The notes beneath the pieces are model-generated. The model saw nothing but the letters and a program-made list of their open reading frames with translations, had not been told where the DNA came from and ran no database searches. A stretch of 64,000 nucleotides of DNA, taken from an uncultured bacterium (GTDB taxonomy: Bacteria; Bacillota; Clostridia; Oscillospirales; Oscillospiraceae). Numbering within the stretch: position 1 is the first letter of the stretch; every line of letters begins with the position of its first letter. The position numbers and the translations under genes were made by a program. This document shows, in pieces, positions 50,469-58,982 of this stretch. The stretch is from the NCBI GenBank assembly GCA_948469375.1, contig CAOKLO010000004.1, forward strand, positions 1 through 64,000, in the 5' to 3' direction.

Positions 50469-51332
50469 TCAAGCCCTCGTCATGTCCCGATGGGTCTCGC
50501 CGGCGGCGTAGCCCAGCCCCTGGATATACTCGCCCAGCGCGTGGGTCACCGCCACCGAGCGGTGCCGTCCGCCGGTACAGCCCACGGCGATGACCAGGGC
50601 GCTTTTGCCCTCCTCCACGAAGTGGGGGAGCAGGAAATCCATCAGCCTGCGCAGGTGCTCCATCAGCTCCTGGGCGGTGGGATTGGCGAATACGTAGTCC
50701 GCCACGCCCTTGTCCAGCCCGGTCTGAGGCCGCAGCTCCTCCACATAAAATGGGTTGGGCAGAAAGCGCACGTCAAACACCAGGTCCGCCTCCAGGGGCA
50801 GGCCGTACTTGAAGCCGAAGGAGGTGACGGTGACGCTCATCTCGTTTAGGCTCTTGCGGTTGGGGGCGAACATGTCCAGCACCTGCCCCCGCAGCTTACG
50901 CACCGGAAGGGTGGTGCTGTTGATGATGTAGTCCGCCCTTGCCCGCACCGGTTCCATCACCGTCCGCTCCCGCTCCACCGCCCGGGTCAGGCTGCCCATC
51001 TCCTCCATGAGGGGGTGGCTGCGGCGGGTCTCCTTATAGCGCTTGATGATGGCGGCGGCGTCCGCCTCCACAAACAGCACCTTGTACTGAAATTCCATGG
51101 CCTTCAAGGCGTCCATAGCCTCAAACAGGCCGTCGAAGTTCTTCCCGCCCCGGATGTCGCACACCATGGCCGCCCGCTCGTAGGACCCCACGCCCGCCAG
51201 ACACACCTCGGCAAACTTGGGGATAAGCACCGGGGGCAGATTGTCCACGCAGAAGTAACCGCTGTCCTCCAAAATGGACACCACGGTGGACTTGCCCGCC
51301 CCGGACAGCCCCGATACGATCAAAAATTCCAT
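50469..51332 (-). CDS. rapZ: RapZ/YvcJ nucleotide-binding protein
   Basis: A 287-residue P-loop protein: Walker A GLSGAGKST at 8-16, and the C-terminal RapZ domain with FGFKYGLPLEADLVFDVRFLPNP and IAVGCTGGRHRSVAVTH. In enterobacteria RapZ guides decay of the GlmZ small RNA; in Bacillus, YvcJ is a nucleotide-binding protein whose role is less clear. GGAGGG before the ATG at 51332 sets the start, overlapping the murB end by 13 bases. The longer upstream frame lies inside murB and is spurious. Confidence 0.94.
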   Translation of the reverse strand: MEFLIVSGLSGAGKSTVVSILEDSGYFCVDNLPPVLIPKFAEVCLAGVGSYERAAMVCDIRGGKNFDGLFEAMDALKAMEFQYKVLFVEADAAAIIKRYKETRRSHPLMEEMGSLTRAVERERTVMEPVRARADYIINSTTLPVRKLRGQVLDMFAPNRKSLNEMSVTVTSFGFKYGLPLEADLVFDVRFLPNPFYVEELRPQTGLDKGVADYVFANPTAQELMEHLRRLMDFLLPHFVEEGKSALVIAVGCTGGRHRSVAVTHALGEYIQGLGYAAGETHRDMTRA

Positions 51333-52276
51333 CCTTCTCCCTCCATTCCCAGATAGCGCACCTCGGGCTCCAGGGTGACGCCGGTCTCCTGAAACACCCG
51401 CTCCCGCACCTGGGCCATCAATTCTACGATATCGTGACAGGTGGCCCCGCCCCGGTTGACGATAAAGCCCGCGTGCTTTTCCGACACCTGGGCCCCGCCC
51501 ACCGTCAGGCCCTTCAGGCCGCACCCATCGATAAGGGTGGCGGCGTAGACCGGCTGTCCGTTCACCGGGGCCGGGCGCTTGAAGGTGGACCCGGCGCTGG
51601 GATATTCCAACGGCTGCTTTGCCCATCGGCGCTGGGCGAAATCATCCATTTTTGCCTTGATCTCCGCCCGGTCCCTCTGCTCCATGGCAAAGCAGACCTG
51701 CAAAACCAACAGCCTGCTCTGGGAGAAGATGCTTTTGCGATAGCCAAAGCCGCACTCCTCATTGGTCAGCTCCCGCACCGTGCCGTCCGGCTCCAGCGCC
51801 GTCACCGATGATACGATCTTGCTGATTTCTCCCCCATAGGCCCCGGCGTTCATGTAGACACCGCCGCCCACGCTCCCGGGGATCCCCTGGGCGAACTCCA
51901 GCCCGGACAGCCCCCGGTCCAGCGCGGCCACAGCCAATTTGGACAGCGAACCGCCGCCCCAGTCCACCAGCTGCTGGTTGACCTCCCGCACGTCGCCCCT
52001 CTCCAGGCGTCCCGACAGCTTTACCACAAAGCGGTCCGTGCCCCGGTCGCTGACCAGCAGATTGGAGCCATTGCCCAGAAAAAAGAGCTCGGCCTTCAGA
52101 TCATGCGCGGCCTTCAGCACGGCCTTGGCCTCCCCCACAGTCTTGGGCAGGGCCATCAGCGACGCGGGCCCCCCCACCCGGAAGGTGGTGTGGCGGCTCA
52201 TGGGCTCGTCCCGGCGCAGCTCCAGGGACGGCGCTCGTTGGCGCAGATGGTCGTACAGGGCGTTCCAATTCATCAT
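51320..52276 (-). CDS. murB: UDP-N-acetylenolpyruvoylglucosamine reductase
   Basis: A 318-residue FAD enzyme of the type-II MurB class that makes UDP-MurNAc from UDP-GlcNAc-enolpyruvate with NADPH. The FAD-binding domain shows HTTFRVGGPASLMA, LGNGSNLLVSD and GIPGSVGGGVYMNAGAYGG; the substrate domain has PSAGSTFKRP (catalytic Ser) and GAQVSEKHAGFIVNRG. AGGAGG lies five bases before the ATG. First gene of the murB-rapZ-glmR-whiA operon. Only a weak TAAAAT -10 is visible upstream. Confidence 0.96.
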   Translation of the reverse strand: MMNWNALYDHLRQRAPSLELRRDEPMSRHTTFRVGGPASLMALPKTVGEAKAVLKAAHDLKAELFFLGNGSNLLVSDRGTDRFVVKLSGRLERGDVREVNQQLVDWGGGSLSKLAVAALDRGLSGLEFAQGIPGSVGGGVYMNAGAYGGEISKIVSSVTALEPDGTVRELTNEECGFGYRKSIFSQSRLLVLQVCFAMEQRDRAEIKAKMDDFAQRRWAKQPLEYPSAGSTFKRPAPVNGQPVYAATLIDGCGLKGLTVGGAQVSEKHAGFIVNRGGATCHDIVELMAQVRERVFQETGVTLEPEVRYLGMEGEGWNF

Positions 52277-52388
52277 AGCGGCCTCCTAGTGGGCGTGATT
52301 TGACGTTTTGTTATTTTACCACGTTTTAGGGAAAAAGAGAATAGACTTCATCAAAAATTAAGGGACAGGGGAGGCGGCGCAAAAGGCC

Positions 52389-52422
52389 GCGCCCGCCGCC
52401 CGCATCGGCGGACGGCGGGCGC
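52389..52422 (-). terminator. GC-rich hairpin after the Cys-rich gene
   Basis: GCGCCCGCCG arms (52389-52398 with 52413-52422); on the minus strand GGCCTTTTGCG follows. It lies 20 bases after the stop at 52443. Confidence 0.55.
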
Positions 52423-52442
52423 TGGCCGGTCTGAGCTGCCGG

Positions 52443-53279
52443 TCAATTGCAGCAGCAGTTTTTGGTCTCCAGATAACCCTCCGGCGGGGTGATGGTGTTG
52501 GGCGGGAAAAACTCCTCCACGGGGAACTGCACCTGACGGAAGATGGCGCAGGGGTCCTCCTCGCTGCCGCCGGCGGCGCACTCCTTGCTGGGCATGCAGT
52601 AGTCGTAGGCGGGGATGAGCAGTTGGCTGTCCCGCTCCAGGCGGATGATGGAGAACTGGCCCAGGGTGACGTACACCCTCCGGCCCTCGCCCCCCATGTT
52701 CAGCTCGCCGGGGAAGCAGCCCGCGATGCCCGCGGGCACCTCCGCGCCGTCGCCGCAGGAGCACACCGGCGGCTCGCAGGGGTCGGACAGGCGCATGCTC
52801 AGGATGATGGGGTCCACGGAATTCACCACGGCGATGGGCAGATTGGTGCTGGCCAGGTTCTGCTCATCCAGGTCGTCCGCCCGGCTGTTGGAGGAGAACA
52901 CCTTGGCGCTGCCCTCGCTGCCAAACAGGATGGCCCGCTTGTCGAACACCGCCAGCCCGCAGATGGACACCGGACGGGCCGCGCCCACAAAGGCGTCGGC
53001 GGTCACCCGGTAAAAGTAGCGCACGTCCACGGTGAAATAGCCGCGGTTGAAGCCCACAGGCTCCACGTCGATGTAAGCGTACAGCAGCTCAGCCTGCCCA
53101 GCCTTCAAACTGATGGCCCGGTCGATGACGGCCTGAGAGCTGACGGTGGGATACAGCCGCAGGTCCTCTACGCAGTCCTTATCGCGGCAGCTGTCAAAGA
53201 TCTTTCGGGTGTGGATGCACACGGCCTCGCGGATACCGGCAGTATCGCAGATCGGGCCCGGCTCGATAAATTCAGCCAT
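52443..53279 (-). CDS. Conserved clostridial Cys-rich protein, unknown function
   Basis: A 278-residue protein without signal peptide. It opens AEFIEPGPICDTAG, then HTRKIFDSCRDKDCVEDLRLY, a beta-rich middle (YFTVDVRYFYRVTADAFVG, GLAVFDKRAILFGSEGSAK), and a C-terminal part with CEPPVCSCGDG and a terminal CCCN. The repeated cysteines and beta-rich pattern resemble conserved clostridial proteins seen in spore or coat contexts, which I recall only loosely, so the role is left open. GGGAGG before the ATG at 53279 sets the start. It is divergent from the hydrolase gene and transcribed alone. Confidence 0.75.
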   Translation of the reverse strand: MAEFIEPGPICDTAGIREAVCIHTRKIFDSCRDKDCVEDLRLYPTVSSQAVIDRAISLKAGQAELLYAYIDVEPVGFNRGYFTVDVRYFYRVTADAFVGAARPVSICGLAVFDKRAILFGSEGSAKVFSSNSRADDLDEQNLASTNLPIAVVNSVDPIILSMRLSDPCEPPVCSCGDGAEVPAGIAGCFPGELNMGGEGRRVYVTLGQFSIIRLERDSQLLIPAYDYCMPSKECAAGGSEEDPCAIFRQVQFPVEEFFPPNTITPPEGYLETKNCCCN

Positions 53280-53380
53280 TTTTGTACCTCCCGATGGTTG
53301 ATGGGTCGGGGCTGATACGGCGCTCCCCTTCCACTCCCATTGTATGCGGGGGGACAAAACGGGTGCGCGGGCCGGACCTC

Positions 53381-53410
53381 TGGACAAAGACGGCGCTATG
53401 GTGGTATAAT
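53381..53410 (+). promoter_or_regulatory. Promoter of the alpha/beta hydrolase
   Basis: TGGACA (53381-53386), 18-bp spacer, perfect TATAAT (53405-53410), 38 bases before the start codon. Confidence 0.6.
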
Positions 53411-53448
53411 CCCCGGGTAATATTCTCAATGTAAAGGTCGTGATTTTT

Positions 53449-54396
53449 GTGGAAAAATCTGTGAAACAGCATCGCGGGGCCAAAATCGCCCTCATCGTTC
53501 TGGCCGCGCTGCTGGTGCTGGCGGCGGGGGCGCTGGTCTTCGCCGGAAATTACTTGTTTAATTTCGCCCTGGACCCCAATTCCCCCGGCGGCATGATCGG
53601 CGGCAACCAGAACTGGGCCGAGGAGGCGGAGGGCACCTGGATCCAGGAAAACGGAGAGGACCGCTGGCTCACCAGCCGCGACGGGCTGACCCTCCACGCC
53701 CTGTACGTGCCCCAGGCGGAGACCAGCCACCGATATGTGGTGGGGTGCCACGGCTATGGCAGCATTCCCCAGTTAATGAGCAATTCCACCATCAAGTTCT
53801 ATGAGATGGGGTATAACGTCCTCGTCCCTGCCGCCCGGGCCCATGAGCAGAGCGGAGGAACCTATGTGAGCATGGGCTGGTTGGAGCGCAAGGACATTGT
53901 GGACTGGGTGAATATGCTGGTGGAGCAGGATTCGGAGGCGGAGATCGTCCTCTACGGCATCTCCATGGGCGGGGCCACGGTGATGATGACCGCCGGGGAA
54001 GAGCTGCGCTCCAATGTGAAGTGCATCATTGAGGACTGCGGCTACTCCTCTGTGTGGGACGAGTTCGCGGGCCAGCTCGACGAGCTGTTCGGCCTGCCCA
54101 CCTTCCCGGTGCTGGACGCGGCCTCCCTGGTAAGTCAGGTGCGGGCGGGGTTCGGTTTCAAGGAGGCGTCTGCGGTGGAGCAGCTGAAAAAAGCCTCGGT
54201 CCCTATGCTGTTTATCCACGGGGAGGACGACACCTTCGTCCCTTACTGGATGCTGGACGTGGTGTATGAGGCCTGCGCCAGCCCGGAGAAGGAGCGGCTT
54301 TCCGTTCCCAATGCGGCCCACGGCGAGGCGGCCAGCGTGGACCCGGATCTGTACTGGTCCACCGTGGAAAGCTTTTTGGCAAAGTACATGAATTGA
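53449..54396 (+). CDS. Membrane-anchored alpha/beta hydrolase
   Basis: A 315-residue protein with an N-terminal signal anchor (about 11-32) and an extracytoplasmic alpha/beta-hydrolase domain. The catalytic triad is visible: nucleophile Ser in YGISMGGA, Asp in IHGEDDTFVP and His in NAAHGEA; the oxyanion region is VVGCHGYGS. Similar proteins (YqkD/BAAT-like) are esterases or peptidases of unknown substrate. A GTG start is chosen since the GTG nine bases earlier abuts AAAGG. A bidirectional terminator follows. Confidence 0.9.
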   Translation: MEKSVKQHRGAKIALIVLAALLVLAAGALVFAGNYLFNFALDPNSPGGMIGGNQNWAEEAEGTWIQENGEDRWLTSRDGLTLHALYVPQAETSHRYVVGCHGYGSIPQLMSNSTIKFYEMGYNVLVPAARAHEQSGGTYVSMGWLERKDIVDWVNMLVEQDSEAEIVLYGISMGGATVMMTAGEELRSNVKCIIEDCGYSSVWDEFAGQLDELFGLPTFPVLDAASLVSQVRAGFGFKEASAVEQLKKASVPMLFIHGEDDTFVPYWMLDVVYEACASPEKERLSVPNAAHGEAASVDPDLYWSTVESFLAKYMN

Positions 54397-54400
54397 CGCC

Positions 54401-54435
54401 AACAGCGGCGGAGGGGTTCCCTCCGCCGCTGTTTT
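54401..54435. terminator. Bidirectional terminator
   Basis: AACAGCGGCGGAGG (54401-54414) pairs with 54420-54433, TTTTC on the plus side; convergent genes end on both sides. Confidence 0.8.
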
Positions 54436-55076
54436 CACCGCTCCTCTTGGATAAAGCACTCCAATTCCTCCTCCAGAGCCTGGAAAAACCGCCCCATGTG
54501 GGCCCCGTCCACCAAAGCGTGGTTGACCAGCAGGGTCACAGGCATGGTGGTCCGCCCGTGCACCTCCGCGTACTTCCCCCAGGTGATCCGGGGGTTGCTG
54601 TCCGCAGGGGAGGGCACCGGCTGGCGGAGGTCCGTATACCGAATCCAGGGCAGCGTGGAGATGAACAGCAGGCTCAGCGCGTCCTCGCCGTCGTCCAGGT
54701 CCCCATGGGCCTTGGCCTCCGCCTGGAGCGCCCGGGCGGCGGGCAGATAGTGCTCAAAGGGCTGCATACAGTTGAGGCGGCAATAGCTGTAGGTCCTGTC
54801 CTCCCGCAGCACCGTGTGGGAGGTGTCGCAGGACGCAAACTCCACCGGCCTGCCCTCCACAATGCGCTGGCGCAGCTGGGGCACGGCGTTGGCAGCCCGC
54901 CCGGCGCAGTACAAAAAGCTGAGGAAAAATGGCAGTCCCGCCCCCTTGCACGCCGCCAAAAGCCCGGTGACGTCCGCCTCCGCCGTTACTCCGGCGTAGG
55001 GGTCGGCCATAGCGCTGAAGTATTCAAAATGCGCCCGCCGGGGATAGCGCTCCCAGTCGATGACCTTGTATTCCAT
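54435..55076 (-). CDS. Chloramphenicol acetyltransferase-like protein
   Basis: A 213-residue member of the CAT fold. It begins YKVIDWERYPRRAHFEYF, matching the CAT N-terminus, and ends with the catalytic His motif NHALVDGAHMGRFF (HxxxDG). CATs transfer acetyl from CoA to chloramphenicol, but many chromosomal clostridial members have no demonstrated drug activity, so resistance should not be assumed. The Cys/Tyr pattern of the drug pocket cannot be judged by eye. A ribosome binding site (GGAGGGACC) precedes the ATG. It is divergent from ptsI. Confidence 0.82.
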   Translation of the reverse strand: MEYKVIDWERYPRRAHFEYFSAMADPYAGVTAEADVTGLLAACKGAGLPFFLSFLYCAGRAANAVPQLRQRIVEGRPVEFASCDTSHTVLREDRTYSYCRLNCMQPFEHYLPAARALQAEAKAHGDLDDGEDALSLLFISTLPWIRYTDLRQPVPSPADSNPRITWGKYAEVHGRTTMPVTLLVNHALVDGAHMGRFFQALEEELECFIQEER

Positions 55077-55223
55077 GTCGGTCCCTCCTTTTTATATATG
55101 ATTCTACCATACTTTTCGGAAGAAGACAACGCGCCCCGGCGCTTTCGGCCGCCGGCCCTGCGCACCGGCCGGTATTCGTTATCTTGTACAAATTTTGTGT
55201 CTTATCATTATGCAATATGGTCG

Positions 55224-55253
55224 TTTACAGCAAGGACACTGGTCTGATATAAT
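55224..55253 (+). promoter_or_regulatory. ptsI promoter
   Basis: TTTACA (55224-55229), 18-bp spacer, perfect TATAAT (55248-55253), 89 bases before the start codon. Confidence 0.7.
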
Positions 55254-55342
55254 AGGTTCGCTGCATGAAATTGATTTCACTTTATGAAAATTTGTCATTG
55301 CCTGTTCAAAACTCTAAATCGTGTTGGGAAGGAGCAAACGGT

Positions 55343-56998
55343 ATGATCTTAATGCAGGGAAAAGGCGTCTCCAAGGGAGTGGTGAAGGGCCCCATCTACT
55401 TCTATCAGCGGGGCGCGGTGACCGTGTCCACCGCAAAGGCCGCCGACATAGAGGCGGAGCGCCGCCGCTTGGAGGAGGCTAAGGAGGAGTCTATGGAGCA
55501 GCTGGGCTCCCTGGCCGACAAGGCCCGGGAGGAGGCGGGCGACGAGTCCGCCATGCTGTTCGAGACCCATGCCATGTTCGTGGAGGACGAGGACTTTGTG
55601 GACTGCATGAACGCCGCTCTGGAGGAGGAGCACTGTACCGCCGAACGGGCGGTGGAGATCGCCGGGGAGCGGTTTGCCGCCATGCTGGCGGCTATGGACG
55701 ACGCCTACATGCAGGCCCGGGCCGCCGACATCAAGGACGTGGCCCGCCGCATCCTGAACAACCTGATGGGCGTGGTGGAGGGCGGCATCGACTCCCAGGA
55801 GCCGGTGATCCTGGCCGCCGACGATCTGGCCCCCTCCGAGACCCTCCAGATGGACAAGAGCAAGATTCTGGGCTTTATCACCCAGGGTGGTTCAGGCAAC
55901 AGCCATACCGCCATTCTGGCCCGTACCATGGGCATTCCGGCCATCTGCGGCTTGGGCGGCGCCCTTAAGGAGGAAATGAATGGCCGTATGGCGTACATCG
56001 ATGGCGAGACCGGCCAGGCGGCTATCGAGCCGGACGACATCACACTGGCCGCGTTCCAGGCTAAATATGAGAAGCAGCAGGAGCTGAAGGTGCTGCTGGA
56101 GACCATGAAGGGGCAGGAGGACGTCACTCTGGATGGGCGGTCCATGATGGTGTACTGCAATATTGGCTCGCCGGAGGATGTGGCGGCGGTGCTGTCCAAC
56201 GACGGACAGGGCATCGGCCTGTTCCGCTCCGAGTTCCTGTATCTGGCCGCCGGCGACTACCCCACTGAGGAGGAGCAGTTCCAGGCGTACAAGGAGGTCG
56301 CCGCCGCCATGGAGGGAAAGCGGGTGGTCATCCGCACCCTGGACATCGGCGCGGACAAGCAGGTGGACTACTTCCAGATGCAGAAGGAGGATAACCCCGC
56401 CCTGGGCGTGCGGGCCATCCGCATCTGCCTGAACCGGCCCGAGGTGTTCCGCACCCAGCTGCGGGCACTGTACCGGGCCTCCGCCTACGGCAAGGTGGCC
56501 ATCATGTTCCCCATGATTACCTCCGTGTGGGAGGTCCGGGAGTGCAAGCGGGCCTGCCAGAAGGTGATGGCGGAGCTGGACGCGGAGGGCATTCCTTACC
56601 GCAAGGACACGGAGATCGGCATCATGATCGAGACCCCGGCTTCCGTTCTGGTGGCGGAGGAGCTGGCCCGCGAGGTGGACTTCTTCTCCGTGGGCACCAA
56701 CGACCTTACCCAATACACCCTGGCTTGTGACCGTCAGGCCAACGACCTGGGCAAGTTCTTCGACCCCCATCACCCCGCCGTGCTGCGGGCGCTGAAAATC
56801 GCTGCCGACGCCGCCCACAAGGCGGGCATCTGGATCGGCATCTGCGGCGAGCTGGGGGCGGACCTGTCCCTGCTGGACACTTTCCTGGCCATCGGCATCG
56901 ACGAGCTGTCCGTGTCGCCGGCCTCCGTGCTGCCCCTCCGGGCGGAGATCCGCAAGTCCATCGCCAAGACCTGCACATTGGAAAAGCTGGAGTGCTGA
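55343..56998 (+). CDS. ptsI: PTS enzyme I (phosphoenolpyruvate-protein phosphotransferase)
   Basis: A 551-residue general PTS enzyme. The N-terminal domain binds HPr; the swivelling domain carries the phospho-His188 in QGGSGNSHTAILAR; the C-terminal PEP-binding TIM barrel shows GIGLFRSEFLY, RTLDIGADKQVDYF, MFPMITSVWEV and SVGTNDLTQYTLACDR with the catalytic Cys in GICGELGAD. AAGGAG eight bases upstream selects the ATG at 55343; an ATG 78 bases upstream begins a non-conserved extension. HPr (ptsH) is not adjacent, unlike in Bacillus, so the operon is split here. A terminator follows. Confidence 0.95.
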   Translation: MILMQGKGVSKGVVKGPIYFYQRGAVTVSTAKAADIEAERRRLEEAKEESMEQLGSLADKAREEAGDESAMLFETHAMFVEDEDFVDCMNAALEEEHCTAERAVEIAGERFAAMLAAMDDAYMQARAADIKDVARRILNNLMGVVEGGIDSQEPVILAADDLAPSETLQMDKSKILGFITQGGSGNSHTAILARTMGIPAICGLGGALKEEMNGRMAYIDGETGQAAIEPDDITLAAFQAKYEKQQELKVLLETMKGQEDVTLDGRSMMVYCNIGSPEDVAAVLSNDGQGIGLFRSEFLYLAAGDYPTEEEQFQAYKEVAAAMEGKRVVIRTLDIGADKQVDYFQMQKEDNPALGVRAIRICLNRPEVFRTQLRALYRASAYGKVAIMFPMITSVWEVRECKRACQKVMAELDAEGIPYRKDTEIGIMIETPASVLVAEELAREVDFFSVGTNDLTQYTLACDRQANDLGKFFDPHHPAVLRALKIAADAAHKAGIWIGICGELGADLSLLDTFLAIGIDELSVSPASVLPLRAEIRKSIAKTCTLEKLEC

Positions 56999-57030
56999 GC
57001 GGGGCAAACAAGCGGTAACCTTCAGGTTTC

Positions 57031-57067
57031 AACCAGATGGAGCTTTTTCGGAAGCTCCATCTGGTTT
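57031..57067 (+). terminator. Terminator of ptsI
   Basis: AACCAGATGGAGCTT (57031-57045) pairs perfectly with 57052-57066; short T tract. Confidence 0.75.
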
Positions 57068-57134
57068 ATGCTTTGGGTACGCAAACTATGCCGCGCGAAT
57101 GCCGCTTTGCTCTGGACGAGCCGCCCGGATTGTG

Positions 57135-57159
57135 GTATAGTCAGCTGTGCTGACTATAC
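57135..57159. promoter_or_regulatory. Perfect palindromic operator over the ABC-exporter promoter
   Basis: Two 11-bp arms GTATAGTCAGC (57135-57145) and its exact inverse (57149-57159) around TGT. The left arm contains the likely -10 (TATAGT, 57136-57141; -35 TGGACG at 57113). A repressor bound here would block the promoter. It starts 42 bases before the coding region. Confidence 0.65.
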
Positions 57160-57200
57160 ACTGTAGAAACGTCTCATTGGGAAGGAGAGGAAATCGCGGC

Positions 57201-58982
57201 GTGATATTCGGAAAGCACATCAACAAATACTACTTCAAATACGCGGGCTGGCTCCTGCTGGGCCTGGCCGCGCTGGTGCTGGTCGACTACATCCAGTTGA
57301 TGGTCCCCAACCTGTACCAGCAGGTCATCAACGGCATGAACCAGGGCTATGTTACGGTGGACGGCGCGGACCTTCCCTTTGACATGGATTTCCTGCTGGA
57401 CCGCATCTGCCTGCCCATGGTGTGGATCGTCATCGCCATGGTCATCGGCCGGTTTTTGTGGCGGGTGTGCATCTTTGGCGCGGCCATCAAGGTGGAGACC
57501 GGCCTGCGCAACGAGATGTTTGACCACGCCAAGGACCTGTCCCGGCAGTTCTACCAGGAAAACAAGGTGGGAAACCTGATGAGCCTGTTCACCAACGACC
57601 TGGAGACGGTGCAGGACTGCTACGGCTCGGGCTTTCTCATGTTTTTCGACGCGCTGCTGCTGGGCGCCCTGTCCATCCACCACATGTGGAACATGGACCC
57701 CTTCCTGGCCGCCCTGACCCTCATCCCCATGGGCCTTCTGCTGGCCTCCAGCGCGGTGGTGGGGCGGTACATGATGAAGAAGTGGGACATCCGCCAGGCG
57801 GCGTTCTCCAAGCTGTCCGACTTCTCCCAGGAGAGCTTCTCGGGCATTGCCGTCATCAAGGCGTTTGTGAAGGAAGCAAAAGAGCTGATGGCCTTTCAGG
57901 CCCTCAACAAGGAGAATGAGGACGCCAACGTGGACTTCACCCGCGCCTCCGTCCTCCTGCGCATCCTGGTGACGCTGTTTGTGGAGTCCGTTATTTGCAT
58001 CATCCTGGGCTACGGCGGCTGGCTGGTGTGGACGGGCGCCTTCAACGCCGGGGAGCTGATGGAGTTCATCGGCTATTTTGAGGCCATCGTCTGGCCCATC
58101 ATGGCGGTGTCCGAGCTCATCGACATGACCAGCCGGGGCAAGGCCTCTCTCAAGCGCATCAGCGGGCTGCTGGACGCCCCCCAGGACGTGGCCGACCGTC
58201 CGGACGTCCAGCCCCTGGGCGAAGTCAAGGGAGACATCGAGTTCCGCCACCTGACCTTCCGCTACCCAGACGGGGAGCTTGACTCTCTGCGGGACGTGTC
58301 CTTCACCATCCATGCCGGGGAGAGCGTGGGGCTGGTGGGGCGCACCGGGGCGGGCAAGACCACGGTGGTGGACCTGATTCTGCGCACCTGCAACGTGCCC
58401 AACGGCACCGTGTTCGTGGACGGCCACGATGTGAACACCGTTCCCATTCGGGACGTGCGCCGGGCGACGGCCTATGTGCCCCAGGACAACTTTTTGTTCA
58501 GCGACACCATCGCCCGAAACATCGACTTTACCCACAACAGCCCGGACCAGAACCGGGTGATTTTTGCCGCCGGGCTGTCCGACGTGGACCGGGATGTGCG
58601 CAGCTTCCCCCTGGGCTACGACACCGTGCTGGGAGAGCGGGGAGTCACCGTGTCCGGCGGGCAGAAGCAGCGCATCTCCATTGCCCGGGCGCTGATTAAG
58701 GACGCACCCATCCTCATCCTGGACGACTCCGTCTCCGCCGTGGACACCCAGACCGAGCGGGCCATCCTGGACAACTTGAGAAAAACCCGGCAGGGCCGCA
58801 CCACCATCCTGATCGCCCACCGCATCTCCACCGTGGAGCAGATGGACCGCATCATCTTCCTGGAGGACGGGGCGGTCACCGCCGTGGGCACCCACATCGA
58901 ATTATACGAAAACTGCCCTGCCTACCACCACATGGTGGAGCTGCAAAAGCTGGAGGAGGAGGGAGCGAAACACAATGCCTGA
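57201..58982 (+). CDS. Heterodimeric ABC exporter, subunit with degenerate ATP site
   Basis: A 593-residue half-transporter with six TM helices (about 12-310) and an NBD (about 345-575). Walker A is GRTGAGKTT, the signature VSGGQKQR is intact, but Walker B ends ILILDDSVSAVD: the catalytic Glu is Asp. This marks the degenerate half of a heterodimeric exporter such as TM287/288 or BmrCD. A GTG start is chosen from GGAGAGG spacing. It overlaps the second subunit gene by eight bases. The substrate is unknown: multidrug or peptide export is usual for this family. Confidence 0.9.
   Translation: MIFGKHINKYYFKYAGWLLLGLAALVLVDYIQLMVPNLYQQVINGMNQGYVTVDGADLPFDMDFLLDRICLPMVWIVIAMVIGRFLWRVCIFGAAIKVETGLRNEMFDHAKDLSRQFYQENKVGNLMSLFTNDLETVQDCYGSGFLMFFDALLLGALSIHHMWNMDPFLAALTLIPMGLLLASSAVVGRYMMKKWDIRQAAFSKLSDFSQESFSGIAVIKAFVKEAKELMAFQALNKENEDANVDFTRASVLLRILVTLFVESVICIILGYGGWLVWTGAFNAGELMEFIGYFEAIVWPIMAVSELIDMTSRGKASLKRISGLLDAPQDVADRPDVQPLGEVKGDIEFRHLTFRYPDGELDSLRDVSFTIHAGESVGLVGRTGAGKTTVVDLILRTCNVPNGTVFVDGHDVNTVPIRDVRRATAYVPQDNFLFSDTIARNIDFTHNSPDQNRVIFAAGLSDVDRDVRSFPLGYDTVLGERGVTVSGGQKQRISIARALIKDAPILILDDSVSAVDTQTERAILDNLRKTRQGRTTILIAHRISTVEQMDRIIFLEDGAVTAVGTHIELYENCPAYHHMVELQKLEEEGAKHNA

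Noticed and set aside
51333..51626. N-terminal extension of rapZ
   Set aside because: These codons lie inside murB in another frame; the P-loop start at 51332 has its own ribosome binding site.
54435..55076. Acquired chloramphenicol resistance gene
   Set aside because: Composition matches neighbours and there is no mobile element; a chromosomal CAT-like protein is the safer call.
57174..58895. 573-codon minus-strand frame
   Set aside because: Antisense of the first ABC exporter subunit, which carries complete NBD motifs on the plus strand.
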